A stretch of 64,000 nt of DNA from Paratinospora sagittata (taxonomy: Eukaryota > Streptophyta > Magnoliopsida > Ranunculales > Menispermaceae), in assembly GCA_035771175.1 (NCBI GenBank), contig CM069607.1, positions 17,492,001 through 17,556,000 on the forward strand, written 5' to 3'. Position numbers and translations under genes: made by a program. This document shows, piece after piece, positions 47,343 through 59,925 of this stretch. How positions within the stretch are numbered: the first letter of the stretch is position 1; each line of letters opens with the position of its first letter. The notes beneath the pieces were generated by a model. It made no database searches. It was not told where the DNA came from and saw only the letters and a list, made by a program, of their open reading frames with translations.

Positions 47343-48895
47343 TGTGGTGACCCCGCGCCCCGGACAACCAACCTCGCAGGGAATGGCGTGCGGAATGCCG
47401 GGGCGGGACGCCCGACGTAGGCATCTCCGACCACTCCTCAACTCTCATGAGGAGGTTGAGACCCTACGAGCCCACATATAAACAATAGGCCTAAATCCCA
47501 TCTAATCCCATCATTCAACTCAAATCACATGACTTAGGCCTCTAATGCATAGTTCTCATTCATAAACCATTCTATTAATCAAAAATACTGATTTTCAATT
47601 CCTTAGGCATAAACATGCCCAAATTGGGTCACTTGATCATAAGTAGGCCTAACCCATGATATGGTCACAACCACCAAATCAGTAGCATAATCAACCCTAA
47701 TCATGCTTAATTAAACATAAGTTGCATCAATTCAATGATTCTAGGCCAAAAGCATCAAAAGCCCTAAAATATGAAATTTTTCATACTTAGGCCATATTGC
47801 CAATTTACACTAGGTCACCATGTTCAGCCATGTATACCACTGATTTTGCATCATGGGTTCATCAACAATGGCAACTAGGTCAACATAGTTGACATGCAAG
47901 CTATTTGGAAAGGTCTAAGTTCATATTTTAAATTTAGGTCTAATACAAGCAACCCTACCAATTCTTCATTTAATATTCTGTTCAGATGTATCAATCCACC
48001 AACAGAAATATGTAATCACAAAATAAACCGTACAGATTGAAGTATGTGAAGAAAAAAACCTTCTGTCCAAATATCAGCCCAATCCAACCGTGGACCGAAA
48101 AGATAAGGAGATATACAAGTTTGAGCGAAACGGCACGAGAAATCCAGACTTTCCGACCAGCTTTGTTTGAGAGGTTAGATCTCTTAGACGAAACCTCTGA
48201 TCAAGATCTCCACCGACCAGAATGAATAACCATAAGCTACGAACGTGCTGACATATTTTGAGCTCAATCTGACCATATATCCCAAAGATCCGGCTCTTTG
48301 ATGAAAACGTCACAGAGATCTTCCTCCTGCAACTCCCTCTTTCTTTCTCTTCTTCTTTCCTTTCTCTTATTTTCTTTTATTTCTTTTTCTTTCTCTCCAC
48401 TCACCTCTTTCTAGCACTTCCTTGATTCCTTCCTTGATTCCCTCCACTCATTCTAGCACTTCCTTGAAGAAGAGAAGTGAGCATGGGACACTTGTCCACT
48501 TTCATGCACCAACCTTCACATGTGTTGGTATCATACTACCCATACCAACTACATGTACTTTAACCAATCTCATGCTTCCATGTATTTTAAATGTCCAATC
48601 CATTTAATACACCAAATTTTCATTCTCATTTATCCTTTTATTCAATCAATCCTAACCCATATCAATTCATGGTTTAATGGGCCCATGCATAAATAATAAC
48701 ATATGCATTATACTTTAATTTAACATGACCCATATACAATTTATGATACACATATTTATATACATTATCAAGCATCAACTATACAAACATTAAACAACCA
48801 TCAAACAAACACCAAACATATCAAGGCAACGCATAGAGTTTGGGCAAAGTGCAATTGGGTTATGGGCTAGATAAAATAATTTTCGGGGCGTCACA
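47343..48895 (-). repeat. 5' LTR of C2 with internal deletions
   Basis: Compared with the 3' LTR, about 980 bases are missing at 47471 (equivalent to 39816-40794) and about 180 bases near 48103 (equivalent to 41427-41608). The rest is closely similar. The deletions post-date insertion, since both LTRs are copied from one template. Confidence 0.9.
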
Positions 48896-51800
48896 GACAC
48901 AGTGTACTATACATTGTACATACCCATATACAGTATATAATACATTGTCAGCCTCAACGGACATTCACAATAATTCCCAAAATTTTTAGAAATTTTGACG
49001 GCATATGCCCATAAAATGGACAATTCACATTTTTCCCTGATATACCACAAATCAAATCAAATATATATATAGATAATCATCACATTCATTCCATTCATTC
49101 CACAAATTAAATTCTCACCTGATTGATATATACAATCATCCCATTCCATCATCACAAGCATTGTACAACTAAAGTATTTAACTATAATCCACATTACCAC
49201 ACAACCCATCTAGGTGATATTATATATAAAGTGTGTGATCATTATACTTATCAAAATAAAGAAAAGTAACCCATATCCTCCAATGCATACATACATATAA
49301 CAGACGAATACAATCACGTGAGTATCACTCACAGATTGTTCATTTCCCCTCGACTCGATACCTGAAATATTGGAGGAAATGGAGTGAGAAATCAGCAGCT
49401 CAGTGAATATATCTCTTGATATGGAAATTATATGCATTTAGGGAAACATGACATTTAAAATCATTTAAAACAATTATTAAAGACATGCATCATTCAACGA
49501 ATATACCATACATGTCGACAACATAGATTTCACGATTTTTCAAGAAAACAATGCATCTTTTTCAACTAAAACAAGAATCTCCCTCCTTCTCGTAATGGAG
49601 CGGGTACGAACTCCTTATTATGCACCGATAAGGAGCCTACGCTCGGACCTCACATTACTCAATTCACAGTCATTTCAAAGATCTCTAATCCTTGGTACGA
49701 CAGGCTTACTGACAATGAGGTTACGCATAACAGTCATCCAGGTCTAATTCCTAACGAAATGACACCAACTTGCCTTTGCAAGTCTCACATGCTCCAATCC
49801 TAAAAAAAATTATTTATGAATGCAAATTAAAACACAATGCAACAATATATGCATAGCATATTTACATTCAAACATTTCATATATAGATATAATGTCATAC
49901 AAGAACCAAATCAAGAAAATATACTCACAGTACAAGACTTTCCAAACGTAAACACAATCACCGTCACTTTCGAGTGCAGCTCCAATTTAAATCAAACAAA
50001 CTCAACCAGTCACAACCACTCCACAATTCAAGTTCATTTATTCATATATGTTTATATATTAAATTTCTCAACTCACTTCAAATCACTAATAATAAAGATC
50101 AACCTGAAAAATGTTATACACATTCTGTGAATTTAGATTCTAACTCAATTTAGGACTCCTAAGCAGTTGAAAAACTATTATTTCGTTTTTGTGGTCAATC
50201 TAGATATTTCCACAAGAAAGAACAGTGAAAAGAGATTTTAAATTCATATTTTCACTAGTTCCCAGTTTTATTTTTCTCCTGAAACATATATCAATTTTAT
50301 TAAAAATATAATACATTCCTAAAATTATTCTGTCCACATCGACAAGTGTAAAATCAATCATACTACCATTCTACTACCTTCAACAGATATTTTACTAAGG
50401 TTTTACACGTTCGCGAAGGTCACGAAAGTAAATATTACTCACCAAAATCATATATTTAGTTACTAAAAGTATCAAATCATATCCAAAAATCACAATCTTA
50501 GTATCGAAACGTTCGAAATTCAGTTCTCTACGATTCTATGATCTCAAACAGGAGTTTCACTAGATTCCAATTCCATTTTATTCACTAAAAATAATCATAA
50601 TACTGTTCACATCAGTATTCATTGGAACATGTAAATTTTTACTAAAATTTTCAAACGGTCTCCAAAAATCATGAAATTCACATCGATGGACTCACAACAG
50701 TTCATTCTACCATTCTATAGCCTTAAACTGGAGTTTTATTGGGTTTTAATATGATTCGAAGGTTTTCAATATAAACTCTAACTTTCAACAAACTTCCAAC
50801 AGCCATAAAAATTCCAAATGAACAAATAAATGAAATCGAACCACATATTCGGGGCTCCTACAGTTTAGGGAGTATTTTTGAACCTTTTGAACAAAGTTTC
50901 ATTCAAGTTGGGTCAAAACCCCAATTTTGAAAACACTGTAAAACAACTCCCATAGCTAAAATTACTCCGCTAAAATCGTCATACACTAGTTAAAGATCAA
51001 TTTCACGACGAAAAATAGCAAAAATAGCTTATCGGCACGTCAGATTTAGCCGCAAATATGTCGTTTTCCATTTTTCCTCTTTCTCCTTCTTTCGTTCTTC
51101 TTTCTTCTCTTTCTCTTTTTTTCTCTCCTGCAACTTCTTTCTTTTCTCTCTTTTTTTTTAAAAAAAAAATGTTGAAGAGGTATTTTGAGATATTAGATTA
51201 GATTAGAATGAGATGATAAGTAGATATAAAAAAATCATCCTATGCACCTCATCTAACTTAATAAAGCAACTTCTCCATCTTAATATTTAACTTTCATTCA
51301 ATAAATCATACTTTTCATTAATTCATTAAATCATACTCCAATCCACATATTTAATTAACCAACCCCATAAATTAATCAATTTAATTCAACTTCATTTTTC
51401 AAATTGTAAGCACCCATAGAGGATGATCCCATATGTATTATGTCACACCCCGCCCGGACGCGCCTAAACTAGCGGTACACTCTCGGACGGGGCGCACATT
51501 TGGAACAATAACAATGGCAACAACAGAGTGCGCAGCGGAAATACAGTACACAGTACAAATCTGATTTCATTTAATTCAGAATACTTTTGTACATAAAATG
51601 GTCAAGGGAACATACTCCCAAAATCCCCAATGAATCATACAAAGGGTACAAAATGTGGGCCCCATAACCTGTACCCAGTCCACCCTAATTTCCTGTGAAA
51701 GATTGATAATAATGGAGTGAGCTTAACGCGATCAGTGGGTAAATAGTTCGTGAGTATAACAATTAATAAAGCATACTTCAATATTAAATATCTTAAATAG

Positions 51801-52698
51801 ACATGTGAGCATCATAATCAATCAATATGTATGTATGCATGACACCGTCTCGTAATGGTTTGATGAACGTACATTCCTGAGTTCACATACAGGAACGATG
51901 CTCTAGATTCACGTACTGATGTCCCTCCCCGAGTGTAGCCGGGTTCTCATGTACGTCCCTCTCTAGAGAATGTAATGAATAACGAGCAATGCTCCTAACT
52001 ATTCTATGAGTCATAAACCATATACGTCCCTAGGTGGTGATATGTATGATGCCAATGTATGAACTGGTCTAGTCTACTGATCTGGTCTTTTCTTGACATT
52101 TAGACTGACTTCCGCAACGTCTGGTGATCCTTATCAGGGTCGGTATCACGACGTGCAAGGTTAGGACATTCAGTATTACTTGTATAAGCTGATAGTTTTC
52201 AATAAGACCAACTAGATCAGTCCCCAATTGAGAGGTGAGACACAAGGTTTGCTTAAATACCAATCGCCTAAAACAGCCCGCTGCCTCCCGTTCACTATTT
52301 AAAGTTACTGAGGACAAGACCGAGTCTAGTTGAGTCAGATTGACCACAAATCCGGCATTATAACAGTGCAATACATGAATTCCAAATATACAGGCATAAG
52401 TGCAGTAGTATAAACATTATATGACATAATGCAATGTAAATAAATAGTAGACATAATAATAATTGAATGTAAACTTTAATATAAGTTATGAAACACACAA
52501 ACCTATGTTTCGTTCCCCACCTTCAGATAAAAACTTCTTCTTTCAGATCTGGCGCTTTCCTCCGGACAGAACTTCGTTGCACCGCACCGAGAGTCTCGAA
52601 CAGAGAGTCTCAAAACTAAAAACTCAGAATGAGTGGAAAGGAGAAGAAATTCACAAGAGAAGGTGATTTGGTGTGAGGAATGAGAAATGAGGAGGGTT

Positions 52699-52708
52699 CC
52701 TTATATAG
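52699..52708 (-). promoter_or_regulatory. TATA box in the solo A LTR
   Basis: The minus strand reads CTATATAAGG. The GAACGTTC array starts about 10 bases upstream of it in the sense direction, the place of a proximal promoter. Confidence 0.6.
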
Positions 52709-52717
52709 AGATTTTTG

Positions 52718-53007
52718 CGCCTGAACGTTCTGGCATGCGCCTGAACGTTCTGACATGCACCTGAACGTTTTGGCATGCGCCTGAACGTTCGGGCATGCAT
52801 TGCACCTGAACGGTCTGGCATGCGCCTAAACGTTCGGGCATGAGCCTGAACGTTCTGGCATGCGCCTGAACGTTCAAGCATGCATTGCGGCTGAACGTTC
52901 TGGCATGCGCCTGAACATTCAAGCATGCATTGCGGCTGAACGTTCTGGCATGCGCCTAAACGTTCGGGCATGCGCCTGAACGTTCTGGCATGTGCCTGAA
53001 CGTTCGG
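52718..53007 (-). repeat. 14-unit promoter array of GAACGTTC/GCATGC palindromes
   Basis: Fourteen units of 20 bases (three of them 25, with an added ATTGC) each hold GAACGTTC or a one- or two-base variant, and nearly all hold GCATGC. GAACGTTC fits GAAnnTTC, two inverted units of a heat-shock element. GCATGCA contains the RY core CATGCA recognised by B3 proteins. Other family A LTRs have one to five such motifs at the same place. The apparent ORF across the array is a by-product of the repeat. Confidence 0.8.
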
Positions 53008-56000
53008 TCGTTACCCAAATAGTAATAATTTTTTTTGTGAAATACATGGTATTACATATTATCTTCATTTAATAATTTTATTTATTTACTAATACCCCTT
53101 AAATCTAGCATGTATTTTTATATATCTCGATATACGATATACGTATAATTTAACGTATGTATTTAATATGGGGTGTTACAATCTCCCCAACTTAAGGAAT
53201 TTCGTCCTCGAAATTTAGAATTAAGGACTATTCCTCAAGTGATACTCAATCCCAGAAAACTGCTCCCGCATTTTATATTTTCGCTCCCATGTTTGCTCTT
53301 CCTGATACGTGGTATCCTCCCCAACTTATAGTTGAGTTATATCCATAACATATATGGAATCCGAATGATATTTCCTCAACGTCAATATATAGAAAATATT
53401 GCGGACACCTATCAACTGTGACAGTAGAGCAAATCGGTAAGCCAATGGATCTATCCTATCAAGTATCTCTAATGGTCCAACAAATCGCGGTGCGAGCTTT
53501 CTGTTCATCCCAAATCTCATTTGGCTTTTCTGTGGTAAGACCCTTAGCAAAACTGAGTCAACCACAATAAATTTCAAGGCCTATATACCAACCCTGTGTA
53601 TTTAATAATATCCTGTGGCACCAATAGTAATAACTCCATACTTTCAAATCAACAAGTTGGAGATCTATAAGGCTTACTATAAAACCTTTAGAGTGTCATC
53701 ATTATACTATTATAATAGTTTTTTATACACACAAGTTTACACAAATAAAATATTCCTTCCAACTTCCCCCAAAATTTAAGTATACCAGACCCGAGCATGT
53801 TCGCAAGCATCAAAGTCACTCTCTCAGTTTGTCAACCAGTGTGAGAATAAAATATCACACTGAGAAGGAGATGAGTACCAAATCGAGTCTACATCATATA
53901 TCAGATCTCGACACAATCTTCGGATCTTAATCTGACATGACAAATATCTAAGTACCCCCATAAAATCTCCCTATCTCACACATATACAATCTGCTCAGTC
54001 TATCAATAGAATTCTGGTGTTTATTAGAAGAATACGCAGACTTATCAGTCCACCAATGGTCATCCAAATGGTATCATTTCTACCCATAACCCATAAGATA
54101 CCATTTGAGTCCCATCTTCATTTAACACAATCCATATTACCAATTCCATAATCTTTCATATTGATATCACTCTCGTCTCATCATAAATCTTACTTTCTAA
54201 ATATGAGTATCATTTAACTGAACATGCATCCGAGCACAAATATCAACACATGGAGTAACAAAGAGTACACTCATAACTGTAACTCTCACTCAAACAATGT
54301 CCATTTATGGCTAACTGATAGTTACTACTCCAGTTTCAGTCTATTTTCTGCTCAATGTCTCAGCAACATATTGGCCTTTCCCAGGATAATAATTCAATAT
54401 AAAATCAAATCCTTCGGGAATTCTTGCCACATTTATTACCTCATATTCAGTTTCTTTCAGTTCAAATAATTACTTCAGACTCTTAAAATCTGAAGATAGT
54501 GTAACCTTTTTATTATAGAGGCAACGCTCTCATCAAATAACTACCAACTAAGTTCTATTCACTCTCAGGATAGTTATTCTCGTGCATTACCAAATATCTG
54601 GAGACACAAGTAATTAGCCTATCCTTTTGTATCAATGCACAACCTAGATCTGGACGTGATATTCATTAATCACAATTACTTCCAGGTTCTGGAAATAATA
54701 ATAACATTTAATACTGTGAGAGCTTTCCCATGCACAACGGTTCACACATTATATAACATTCGTCTGGTTTAGTTTTGTGAGTGGAACCAATAGCTTCAAG
54801 GATCTTTCCACGCACTTTCTATAACATACAACTAATACCAGAGAACTTCTGATTTCCATCATTTAAATCAGTTTTAATAGTTCTATGATCACTTTGATCT
54901 TCCCAGCATCCTTAGAGATACTATTTAAACTAGTCATGTGATCCAAAAATTCTCATCTTAATTATATTCAAAACTCATATTCACCGAGCTTGGCACTCAA
55001 TCGGTGCTCTCTCAGTGACTACAAGATAATTCCGAGGTGTTATTCATGCTCCTCTCATTTTCTTGGGACAATTGCATATATCATCATCGAAGACTATGTA
55101 ATAATCAAGATATGGTTCATATACCCACTGCATCAATCCTATAAACGTGATTGACACATTAATCAAGTTTACCAAAATTTCATAATATTCATATCTTATC
55201 TTAAAATAGTCTACATTACATCCTTTTCTTGAATTCTTAACCGATGGTGCCTAGATCTCAAAATGATCTTAAAGAAAATTTGGCTACATTTAGTTAATCG
55301 AATTCGATCATCTATCTATGGTAAAAGATATTCATTCTTTATTGTTACCCTGCTCAGTTAACAGTAATTCATACTTAAACATATTTCACTATACTTTCTT
55401 TCCATATTATCACAAATGCTCTCCAAGGTGGCATGTCAAGGATAATAAATCTTTTTTTCATTAACACATTTACCTACACCTTAAATTCTCACAATTCCTT
55501 AGGTACTCTTTATATGAAGAAATGGAGATGCATATTATACTAGCATCAGTTTTATATGCTATCAATCTCCTGTCCAGGTAGCAATTGTAATACTTCATCA
55601 GAGAATACTTCAACATACCAGCTCACCACAAGAATTTTAATCAACTGCATGCCTTATTGTGTTACCCTAAATGACTTTGTACTAGCCATATTCTCCATTT
55701 CCTCGTCAATAACTATCTTATCTTAGATATAAGATTTTGACGGTATAAATTCCTCGAGATTCAAAATGAGAATTTTTCACTTATTTAGAATATTACTTCT
55801 TTTCGGAGAGACGTTCCACCTGACATGAGAGGTGGCCAGCCAATCATACCCAACAAAGCATCCAATTTCAAAAAATTTCATATTCTAAAGTCCATAATTA
55901 CTTGATGACCCTCATATTTATTACATATATTATTTGCTAACCATATCATGGTAGATTTTTTCTCTTGTAGGCATACTCACAATCAATGATATACGATTAT

Positions 56001-56420
56001 AATAGAAGATAATACAATCTGTCTACCATATCACCAGAGATAAAGAACCAGGTAGATCCAACAATACATCATAATATGCACAATAAAAGAATGTTGATCA
56101 TACCTGTTATCAACGTCTTACTAATCTTTGGATCTGGTCTTGTATTTACTTTAATTTATTCTCTAAAATCTGGTGGAGTCACATTGATAAAAAATATTGG
56201 GGCATTCCATATCGACTAACTGGAGATTAACACATCCCGTGTCTTTTTTTTTTTCGGATTGATAATAGACAATTATTGGTCGAGATACAATTTACTCAGT
56301 CTGTGACTCCTGCTCAGTCATTGGAAACCACTTTTGATTTTCATAATTCGTTAACATCACTTCCCTTTTTCTCATTATTATTGGGTCAGTACTAACAAAA
56401 GTAGAGTCACTAGTCTCTAC

Positions 56421-56441
56421 TATATATATATATATATATAT
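56421..56441. repeat. (TA)10 microsatellite
   Basis: An uninterrupted TA run in the decayed internal region of B1. Confidence 0.9.
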
Positions 56442-56832
56442 TCACAGAAGCACTAACCGCGTTAGCACCCACATCAGCTACCAATGGTTCAAGCCGCTAT
56501 CATTCTCACATTACAACCTTGCCACAAGCTCATAAGCTATGTATTTTGTTGTTGTTGGGTAGTTACTAGCCATATATAAGCTATATAATTTATTACCATT
56601 GGATTACATCCAGTTCTTTTTCTTTCAGCCTTCTGATCCTTTCTTGATTAACAATTTTCATTGTTAACCTTGACTGATCCTTCCCAAATCTATAATTCAT
56701 CATTGCTGGTGATTCTCAGTCAAAGATAACATATTAAATTAGGCTTAACATAATAGTACTACCCATATGTATACCCATACAAACAATCATAATATCATAA
56801 AGCTTTTATCTTTCTACGAATTTTAAACCTAA

Positions 56833-56844
56833 GCTCTGATACCA
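56833..56844 (-). promoter_or_regulatory. tRNA-iMet primer-binding site of B1
   Basis: The minus strand reads TGGTATCAGAGC, a perfect complement to the tRNA end, four bases inside the 5' LTR. Its perfect state contrasts with the decay of pol. Confidence 0.85.
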
Positions 56845-56848
56845 ATTT

Positions 56849-59559
56849 TGGCACGATGCCCCTGACGAGGCTGACGTCATGACCGGCACAGTGTACTATA
56901 CACTGTACATACCCATATACAGTATATAATACACTGTCAGCCTCAACGAACGTTCACAATAATTCCCAAAATTTTTAGAAATTTTGACAGCATCTCCCCA
57001 TAAAATGGACAATTCACATTTTTTCCTGATATACCACAAATCAAATCAAATATGTATATATAGATAATCATCACATTCATTCCATTCATTCCACAAATTA
57101 AATTCTCACATGATAGATATATACAATCATCCCATTCCATCATCACAAGCATTGTACAACTAAAGTATTTAACTATAATCCACATTACCACACAACCCAT
57201 CTAGGTGATATTATATATAAAGTATGTGATCATTATACTTATCAAAATAAAGAAAAGTAACCCATATCCTCCAATGCATACATACATATAACAGACGAAT
57301 ACAATCACGTGAGTATCACTCACGGATTGTCCCCTCGACTCGATACCTAAAATATTGGAGGAAATGGAGTGAGAAATCAGCAGCTCAGTGAATATATCTC
57401 TTGATATGACAATTATATGCATTTAGGGAAACATGACATTTAAAATCATTTAAAACAATTATTAAAGACATGCATCACTCAACGAATATACCATACATGT
57501 CAACAACATAGATTTCATGATTTTTCAAGAAAACAATGCATCTTTTTCAACTAAAACAAGAATCTCCCTCCTCGTAATGGAGCGGGTACGAACTCCTTAT
57601 TATGCACCGATAAGGAGCCTACGCTTGGACCTCACATTACTCAATTCACAGTCATTTCAAGGATCTCTAATCCTTGGTACGACAGACCTACTGACAATGA
57701 GGTTACGCATAACACTCATCCGGGTCTAATTCCTAACGAAATGGCACCAACTTGCCTTTGCAAGTCTCACATGCTCCAATGCTAAAAAAAATTATTTATG
57801 AATGCAAATTAAAACACAATGCAACAATATATGCATAGCATATTTACATTCAAACATTTCATATATAGATATAATGTCATACAAGAACCAAATCAAGAAA
57901 ATATACTCACAGTACAAGGCTTTCCAAACGTAAACACAATCACCGTCACTTTCGAGTGCAGCTCCAATTTAAATCAAACAAACTCAACCACTCCACAATT
58001 CAATTTCATTTATTCATATATGTTTATATATTAAATTTCTCAACTCACTTCAAATTACTAATAATAAAGATCAACCTTAAAAATATTATACACATTCTGT
58101 GAATTTAGATTCTAACTCAATTTATTACTCATAAGCAGTTGAAAAACTATTATTTCGTTTTTGTGGTCAATCTAGATATTTCCACAAAAAAGAACAGTGA
58201 AAATAGATTTTAAATTCATATTTTCACTAGTTCTCAGTTTTATTTTTCTCCTGAAACATATATCAATTTTATTAAAAATATAATACATTCCTAAAATTAT
58301 TCTGTCCACATCGACACGTGTAAAATCAATCATACTACCATTCTACTACCTTCAACAAGTATTTTACTAAGGTTTTACACGTTCGCGAAGGTCACGAAAG
58401 TAAATATTACTCACCAAAATCATATATTTAGTTACTAAAAATATCAAATCATATCCAAAAGTCACAATCTTAGTATCGAAACGTCCGAAATTCAGTTCTC
58501 TACGATTCTATGAGCTCAAACAGGAATTTCACTGGATTCCAATTCCATTTATTCACTAAAAATAATCATAACACTGTTCACATCACTATTCATTGGAACA
58601 TGTAAATTTTTACTAAAATTTTCAAACGGTCTCCAAAAATCATGAAATTTACATCGATGGACTCACAACAGTTCATTCTACCATTCTATAGCCTTAAACT
58701 GGAGTTTCATCGGGTTTTAATATGATTCGAAGGTTTTCAATATAAACTCTAACTTCCAACAAACTTCCAACAGCCATAAAAATTTCAAATGAACAAATAA
58801 ATGAAATCGAACCACATATTCGGGGCTCCTATAGTCTAGGGAGTGTTTTTGAACCTTTCGAACAAAGTTTCATTCAAGTTGGGTCAAAACCCCAATTTTG
58901 AAAACATTGTAAAACAACTCCCATGGCTAAAATTACTCCGCTAGAATCGTCATACACTAGTTAAAGATCAATTTCAAGACGAAAAATAGCAAAAATAGCT
59001 TACCGGCACGTCAGATTTAGCCGTAAATCCGTCATTTTCCATTTTTTCTCTTTCTCCTTCTTTCGTTCTTCTTTCTTCCCTTTCTCTTCTTTTCTCTCCT
59101 GCAACTTCTTTCTTTCTCTTTTTTTTTTTTAAACGTTGAAGAGAGATTTTGAGATATTAGATGAGATTAGAATGAGATGATAAGTAGATATAAAAAAATA
59201 ATCCTATGCACCTCATCTAACTTAATAAAGCAACTTCTCTATCTTAATATTTAACTTTCATTCATTAAATCATACTTTTCATTAATTCATTAAATCATAC
59301 TCCAATCCACATATTTAATTAACCAACCCCATAAATTAATCAATTTAATTCAACTTCATTTTTTAAATTGTAAGTACTCATATAGGATGATCCCATATGT
59401 ATCATCTTCATTTAATAATTTTAGTTATTTACTAATACCCCTTAAATCTAGCATGTATTTTCATATACGCATATATTTGCCTCTTACGTATAAAATACGT
59501 GTATTATATATCTCGATATACGTATAATTTAACGTATGTATTTAATACGGGGTGTTACA
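56849..59559 (-). repeat. 5' LTR of B1 (family B)
   Basis: A full LTR of 2711 bp from TGGCACGATGCC to GGGTGTTACA on +. It carries TGACGTCA at 56872-56879 and a pyrimidine tract at 59040-59130. The short ORFs inside are not supported. Confidence 0.92.
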
Positions 59560-59564
59560 CGCGC

Positions 59565-59851
59565 AAACCTATGTCTCGTTCCCCACCTTAAGATAAGAAC
59601 TTCTTCTTTTAGATCTGGCGCTTTCCTCCGGACAGAGCTTCGTCGTATCGCATCGAGAGTCTCGAACAGAGAGTCTCAAACAGACAAGAACTCAAAATGA
59701 GTTAAAAGAGGAGGAAAAATCACAAGAGAAGATGATTTGGTGTGAGAAAATGAGGAGGAGGGGGCTTCCTTATATAGAGGATTTGGCGCCTGAACGTTCG
59801 GGCGGGTTCCCGAACGATACATTTTTTTTTGTGAAAGCCTAAGGTATTACA
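59565..59851 (-). repeat. A3 3' LTR, right half, with promoter
   Basis: Continuation of the A3 LTR from the B1 insertion site to GGTATTACA at 59851. The sense TATA box CTATATAAGG is at 59768-59777. Upstream of it in sense (59785-59820) GAACGTTC and TTCCCGAA occur once each. Confidence 0.88.
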
Positions 59852-59869
59852 CTCTGCCCCCCTTAAAAG
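59852..59869 (-). promoter_or_regulatory. Polypurine tract of A3
   Basis: The minus strand reads CTTTTAAGGGGGGCAGAG, abutting the LTR. It is the cleanest copy in family A. Confidence 0.7.
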
Positions 59870-59925
59870 GATTTTGCCCTCGAAATCAAGTCAAGTAGTC
59901 ATCTTTTGTTAGTTCAGGGTAGTGC

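Larger units (their letters stand above)
39687..48895 (-). mobile_element. Element C2, near-complete Tekay/Del-like retrotransposon
   Basis: Minus-strand element with 3' LTR 39687-42389 (2703 bp), internal region 42390-47342, and 5' LTR 47343-48895 (1553 bp after deletions). It has a tRNA-Met primer site, gag and pol in the standard order, and is the most intact element in the window. The GACAC duplication brackets C2 together with the foldback and a 16-base spacer (39671-39686). Confidence 0.93.
51441..53056 (-). mobile_element. Solo LTR, family A, inside the B1 LTR
   Basis: A single LTR of 1616 bp from TGTCACACCCCGCC to GGTATTACA on +, with exact duplication TATTA (51436-51440 and 53057-53061). 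It is longer than other A LTRs because of the array at 52718-53007. The sense TATA box CTATATAAGG is at 52699-52708. Confidence 0.94.
48901..53180 (-). repeat. Left (3') LTR of B1, main part
   Basis: Family B LTR sequence continues from 48901, after the GACAC duplication, to the terminus GGGGTGTTACA at 53180, interrupted by a solo A LTR at 51441-53056. It aligns closely with 56881-59559. A pyrimidine tract lies at 51060-51155. The first 42 bases of this LTR are at 39252-39293, where its terminal TG reads AA. Confidence 0.9.
53181..56848 (-). pseudogene. Degraded pol of B1
   Basis: Only scraps can be read. At 53577-53326 an integrase C-terminus reads VLPQKSQMRFGMNRKLAPRF and VGPLEILDRIDPLAYRFALL. 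Near 54540-54640 an RNase H segment reads LGCALIQKDRLI on the minus strand. Between 54900 and 55400 RT-like order can be followed only loosely. Stops and indels are dense. No gag or zinc knuckle can be recognised. The family is Tekay-like by integrase similarity to C2. It could not have supplied its own enzymes for some time. Confidence 0.65.
39252..59559 (-). mobile_element. Element B1, family B retrotransposon with decayed internal region
   Basis: Minus-strand element inserted in the A3 LTR. The flanks CACGC (39247-39251) and CGCGC (59560-59564) are a duplication with one mismatch. The left LTR spans 39252-53180 but is only about 2701 bp after removing the foldback/C2 block and a solo A LTR. 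The right LTR is 56849-59559 (2711 bp). The internal region is only 3668 bp and too degraded to code. By eye the two LTRs differ by about 8 bases over the 230 bases compared (50101-50330 against 58070-58300). Confidence 0.87.

Noticed and set aside
52651..52971. 106-codon Cys/Arg/Gln-rich ORF on the minus strand
   Set aside because: It is a translation of the 20-base promoter array; the periodic residues follow the DNA repeat.
52718..53007. CRISPR-like array
   Set aside because: The units are contiguous tandem repeats without unique spacers, in a plant LTR.
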